NCBI GenBank assembly: GCA_900115795.1
Contig: FOXT01000010.1
Location: forward strand, 1-64,000
Source: Lachnospiraceae bacterium XBB1006
GTDB taxonomy: Bacteria; Bacillota; Clostridia; Lachnospirales; Lachnospiraceae
Direction of reading: 5' to 3'
DNA: 64,000 bases
The stretch's first letter is position 1. Every line of letters starts with the position of its first letter. The notes below the pieces were generated by a model. It searched no databases. It was not told the origin of the DNA and saw nothing but the letters and a program-made list of their open reading frames with translations. This document shows, piece after piece, positions 61,136 to 64,000 of the stretch. Both the position numbers and the translations under genes were made by a program.

Positions 61136-61172
61136 AAGGTCTTGAGAACCCAACGCTCAAGACCTTCTTTTT
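61136..61172. terminator. Bidirectional terminator between exporter and response regulator
   Basis: AAGGTCTTGAG and CTCAAGACCTT form an 11-bp perfect stem with A7 on one side and CTTTTT on the other, between convergent genes. Confidence 0.9.
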
Positions 61173-61800
61173 ACTTATTTTTCCAGTAGTACACGGCTAA
61201 TTGGGTTCGATCCCGCAATTGTAATTTCTCTAAGATGATACTTAAGTAATTGCGCACCGTACCTTCCGATAAACAAAGCTTCTCGGCGATTTCCTTATTG
61301 TTTAAGCCCTCGGCGATCTGCTCAATGATTTCCATTTCCTTTTCGGTAATGCCCTGCTCGGTAAAATCACAGGTCTCTTCCGTCTTTTGCTCCATCAACG
61401 CCGGAATACGTCCCATCACTTCGCCACCAAATACTGTCTGTCCACCGGCTACCGCCAACACCGCCGGCTCAATAGCCTCGAAATCCTGTTTCAAAATATA
61501 ACCCTTTGCCCCGATGTTTAAAGCCTTTACGATATACTCATCATCCCGGAAGGTAGTGAGCAGTAAAATTTTCGCCTCAGAGTCCATTTTTAGAATTTCT
61601 TCTGCTGCAGACAATCCGCTTCGTTGTTGCATCTGAATATCCATCAAAAGCACATCCGGTTTGTATTGCTTATATAATGCCATTGCTTCTTCACCATCGT
61701 TTCCAACGGCAATAACGGAAATATTTCCTCCATTCTCCAGAATTGTCTTTAATGAGATGGTCACCAACTGATCATCATCCACCAAAATCACTGTTTTCAT
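61171..61800 (-). CDS. NarL/LuxR-family response regulator
   Basis: 209 residues. The receiver has DDDQ (acidic pocket), the phospho-acceptor Asp in DVLLMDIQMQ near 55, Thr in LLLTTFRDDEY and Lys in AKGYILK. The C-terminal LuxR-type HTH is EKEMEIIEQIAEGLNNKEIA followed by EKLCLSEGTVRNYLS. The start at 61800 lies 12 bp after the kinase gene stop, behind AGGGGGACAATTCA. It forms a two-component pair with the kinase and probably controls the divergent ABC transporter. Confidence 0.95.
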   Translation of the reverse strand: MKTVILVDDDQLVTISLKTILENGGNISVIAVGNDGEEAMALYKQYKPDVLLMDIQMQQRSGLSAAEEILKMDSEAKILLLTTFRDDEYIVKALNIGAKGYILKQDFEAIEPAVLAVAGGQTVFGGEVMGRIPALMEQKTEETCDFTEQGITEKEMEIIEQIAEGLNNKEIAEKLCLSEGTVRNYLSIILEKLQLRDRTQLAVYYWKNK

Positions 61801-61812
61801 TGAATTGTCCCC

Positions 61813-62904
61813 CTATTTTAGTATTGTTATGGTAATTTGAAAGCCATTTTCCGTCGAAATACGCAAAAATCCATGCAAGTTATCCACACGTTCGCGGATA
61901 CCCGCCAATCCCATTCCTCCGGTAAAATCTTTCGGAATATCCGTTCCATTGTCCGCAATGAAAAGGCTGTAAAACCCCGGATTTTCAAGGATTTTCAAGG
62001 TTACCTGATTTCCGTTGCTGTGCTTCACCGTGTTGTTTAACGCCTCTTTTATGATGGCTAGAAATCCATACTTCATTTCGTTATCCACAGATTTATCCAC
62101 AGCGTAGGAAAACTTTATTTCAAGAGTAGGAAAAGCAGCGATTAACTCTTTTACCCCTCGTTCCAAATCGATGGATTCGTCATGCAAATCGTGCACACTT
62201 TGGCGAATGTTGTCCATCGCCATATTCAAAGTTTCCTGTAATCCCTCTAATTGTTCCTTTAACGCATTATCCTTCTCTACGACCTTTAATGCTCCGGTTT
62301 GTAAAATAGCTCTCGTCAGCATATGTCCTACATGATCGTGAATCTCTCGAGCAATACGGTTTCGTTCCTTCAGCGTGGCCATATGAATTTCCGCATTTTG
62401 TTGCTCTAGCAACGTACGATTTCGTTCTTTTAACAAAATAGAACTCTCCACACTATCATCTCTTAATTTGCGCATCCTTTCTTCCATGTCGCGGCATAGC
62501 CCTGTCTGTAATGCCATTCTCCAACTAATAATAGAAAGAACTACCACGTACATACTGATTTGTGTACGTAGGGAATCCCCTGTTCCAATAAATTGGGTGA
62601 CTAACACAATCATGCCCAAAATTATAAACTCGTAATGTCTTTTTTTCATAACATCGTACATAATCAACGGCATAAAAGGCAAACATGCCCACCATTGAAA
62701 CCCTGCAATGATGTACACAGCAATCAATATTTCCTGTAAATATGGAATCCTATATTTTAAGTTTGGGATTAACGTAATAACTATGGCGCACAAACTTGAA
62801 AGCACCAATCCCTCTCCGGCTCCAAGAACTCCGGTTAAGACCATGCCGGAAAGCCATATAATCCCTTTATCCACTAACTCTTGTCTCATCTGTTTATCCT
62901 CCAT
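61813..62904 (-). CDS. HisKA_3-type sensor histidine kinase
   Basis: 363 residues. Five or so N-terminal helices (to about 140) are followed by a coiled coil. The phospho-acceptor His is in AREIHDHVGHMLTRAILQ near 192, the N-box is IKEALNNTVKHSNGNQV and the G-box is GGMGLAGIRERV. It lacks a large extracellular sensor, as in DesK/LiaS-like intramembrane-sensing kinases. The ATG at 62904 is divergent from the ABC operon at 63026. Confidence 0.94.
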   Translation of the reverse strand: MEDKQMRQELVDKGIIWLSGMVLTGVLGAGEGLVLSSLCAIVITLIPNLKYRIPYLQEILIAVYIIAGFQWWACLPFMPLIMYDVMKKRHYEFIILGMIVLVTQFIGTGDSLRTQISMYVVVLSIISWRMALQTGLCRDMEERMRKLRDDSVESSILLKERNRTLLEQQNAEIHMATLKERNRIAREIHDHVGHMLTRAILQTGALKVVEKDNALKEQLEGLQETLNMAMDNIRQSVHDLHDESIDLERGVKELIAAFPTLEIKFSYAVDKSVDNEMKYGFLAIIKEALNNTVKHSNGNQVTLKILENPGFYSLFIADNGTDIPKDFTGGMGLAGIRERVDNLHGFLRISTENGFQITITILK

Positions 62905-62960
62905 GACTAATCATACCATGCAATATGACATTTGTCACATAAATCTTCTGACAATGCTCA

Positions 62961-62990
62961 CTAGGAATCCCCTTAGGATTTTTTTATAAT
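62961..62990 (+). promoter_or_regulatory. Promoter of the terminal ABC operon with palindrome at -35
   Basis: TATAAT at 62985-62990. The -35 position is occupied by CTAGGAATCCCCTTAGG, an imperfect palindrome. This fits activation by the divergent response regulator, an inference from position. Confidence 0.55.
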
Positions 62991-63025
62991 AAGATTATCA
63001 AATGAAAGAAAAGGGGGAACCACTT

Positions 63026-63970
63026 ATGTCGCATGTTATTGAAATTAATAACTTAGTAAAACGTTACAAAGAATTAGTGGCACTAGACCACTTTAATCTC
63101 ACCATAGAAGAAGGGGAAATTTTTGGTTTGCTTGGTCCAAACGGTTCTGGCAAAACCACTACCATCAACTGTATTTTATCTTTGCTTTCTTACGATAAAG
63201 GAACCATTAAGGTTTTTGGCAAGGAAATGAAACCAAACTCTTATGATCTTAAGAAAGACATTGGCGTCGTAATGCAAAACGTGGCCGTATTTGATGAACT
63301 AACCGTCTACGAAAACATTGATTATTTCTGCGGTTTGTACATCAAGGACAAAAAACTCCGTAAACAGTACGTCGAAGACGCCATTGATTTTGTAGAATTA
63401 TCAGACTTCCGAAAATTCAAACCAAAGAAATTATCCGGCGGACTTTTAAGACGTTTAAACATTGCCTGCGGAATTGCCCACAAGCCTAAATTGATATTCT
63501 TCGATGAGCCTACGGTTGCCGTTGATCCGCAAAGCCGTAACAAAATCTTAGAAGGCATTCAAGAGCTGAACCGAAACGGAGCAACCATCGTCTACACTTC
63601 CCACTATATGGAAGAAGTGGAGCAGATTTGTTCCCGCATCGTCATTATGGATAAAGGAAAAAGCCTGGCAATGGGTAGCAAAGAAGAATTAAAGGGTATG
63701 ATTAACTGTACGGAAAAAATCTCCGTAGAAATCCTGAACTTATCCGAAGATTACATCACCAGGTTGCAACAGCTTCCGGACATTTACCAGGTAACCTATC
63801 AGGATAATCTCCTTAAGGTTTCCTTCCGGGGTGGTCGTCATAATATGATCCATGTTATGGATGTCTTATCCGATTATCCTGGAAATTTAGGAAAAATTTA
63901 CTCAGAACTGCCAACATTAAACGATGTGTTCCTTGAAATCACCGGAACCGAATTACGAGATCATGCTTAG
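63026..63970 (+). CDS. ABC transporter ATP-binding protein (ABC-2/NatA-like)
   Basis: 314 residues from ATG at 63026 behind AAGGGGGAACCACTT. Walker A is GPNGSGKTTTINC, signature LSGGLLRRLNIACG, Walker B LIFFDEPTVAVDPQ and H-loop VYTSHYMEEVEQ. A C-terminal extension of about 90 residues is typical of drug or antibiotic exporters of the CcmA/NatA type. The next gene starts 11 bp later and should be its permease. The operon is divergent from a two-component system, as in many antibiotic-sensing modules. Confidence 0.94.
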   Translation: MSHVIEINNLVKRYKELVALDHFNLTIEEGEIFGLLGPNGSGKTTTINCILSLLSYDKGTIKVFGKEMKPNSYDLKKDIGVVMQNVAVFDELTVYENIDYFCGLYIKDKKLRKQYVEDAIDFVELSDFRKFKPKKLSGGLLRRLNIACGIAHKPKLIFFDEPTVAVDPQSRNKILEGIQELNRNGATIVYTSHYMEEVEQICSRIVIMDKGKSLAMGSKEELKGMINCTEKISVEILNLSEDYITRLQQLPDIYQVTYQDNLLKVSFRGGRHNMIHVMDVLSDYPGNLGKIYSELPTLNDVFLEITGTELRDHA

Positions 63971-63981
63971 GAGGGATGAAA

Positions 63982-64000
63982 ATGTTTATCCATTATTTAC
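63982..64000 (+). CDS. Start of the ABC permease gene (partial)
   Basis: ATG at 63982 follows GGAGGGATGAAA and reads MFIHYL before the window ends. From position it is the membrane partner of the ATPase upstream. Nothing more can be seen. Confidence 0.6.

Overview
The window reads as chromosomal DNA of an anaerobic, low-GC Clostridia species, most likely Lachnospiraceae. The reasons are three different [FeFe] hydrogenases, a one-piece pyruvate:ferredoxin oxidoreductase, indolepyruvate:ferredoxin oxidoreductase, class III fructose bisphosphatase, a Csp-like subtilase, strong AGGAGG-type ribosome binding sites, and no respiratory-chain genes. The genus is not resolved.

Layout. 1-530: broken IS3-type transposase gene and a tRNA-Gly. 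0.7-14.2 kb: iron uptake and hydrogen metabolism, with a fused FeoA-FeoB, a group B [FeFe] hydrogenase, a sensory HydS-type hydrogenase with its SpoIIE-like phosphatase and a small [2Fe-2S] protein, a LytTR/LiaF-like pair, and the electron-bifurcating HydABC enzyme. 14.5-23.2 kb: lipase-like hydrolase, M18 aminopeptidase, cold shock protein, subtilase and PFOR (nifJ). PFOR makes the reduced ferredoxin that HydABC uses together with NADH to evolve H2. 23.3-30.5 kb: accessory and decaying DNA with Sel1, isochorismatase-like, Rpn nuclease, GNAT, HIT and glycosyltransferase genes, several visibly broken genes, and an array of evenly spaced inverted heptamers.

30.5-39.0 kb: the most unusual region. 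A 600-residue regulator looks like two Rgg/PlcR-type (RRNPP) units joined in one chain. It overlaps, tail to tail, a small exported peptide gene that could encode its signal. A perfect 52-bp palindrome lies between that peptide gene and a MacB/FtsX-type ABC transporter operon. On each side a TATAAT box starts exactly 16 bp from the palindrome. Three further copies of a related operator lie downstream, each with a 16-bp gap to its -10 box, in front of cassettes of tiny membrane proteins or a lipoprotein. I read this as an apparently undescribed peptide-signalling regulon with amplified target cassettes.

39-64 kb: mostly housekeeping genes. These are a ferredoxin-like protein and Crp/Fnr regulator, iorAB, a ClpX paralogue, fbp, dapB-dapA, cobalamin adenosyltransferase, an SSB-like protein, typA, a diguanylate cyclase, an acidic 13-residue-repeat protein broken by an exact 124-bp tandem duplication, an APC antiporter, guaB, an ABC exporter, a NarL-type two-component system and the start of an ABC transporter operon. 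A second array of inverted repeats (44.0-44.3 kb) has nearly the same 62-bp pitch as the one at 27.6 kb although its sequence is different.

All functions are inferred from motifs read by eye. No database search was possible.
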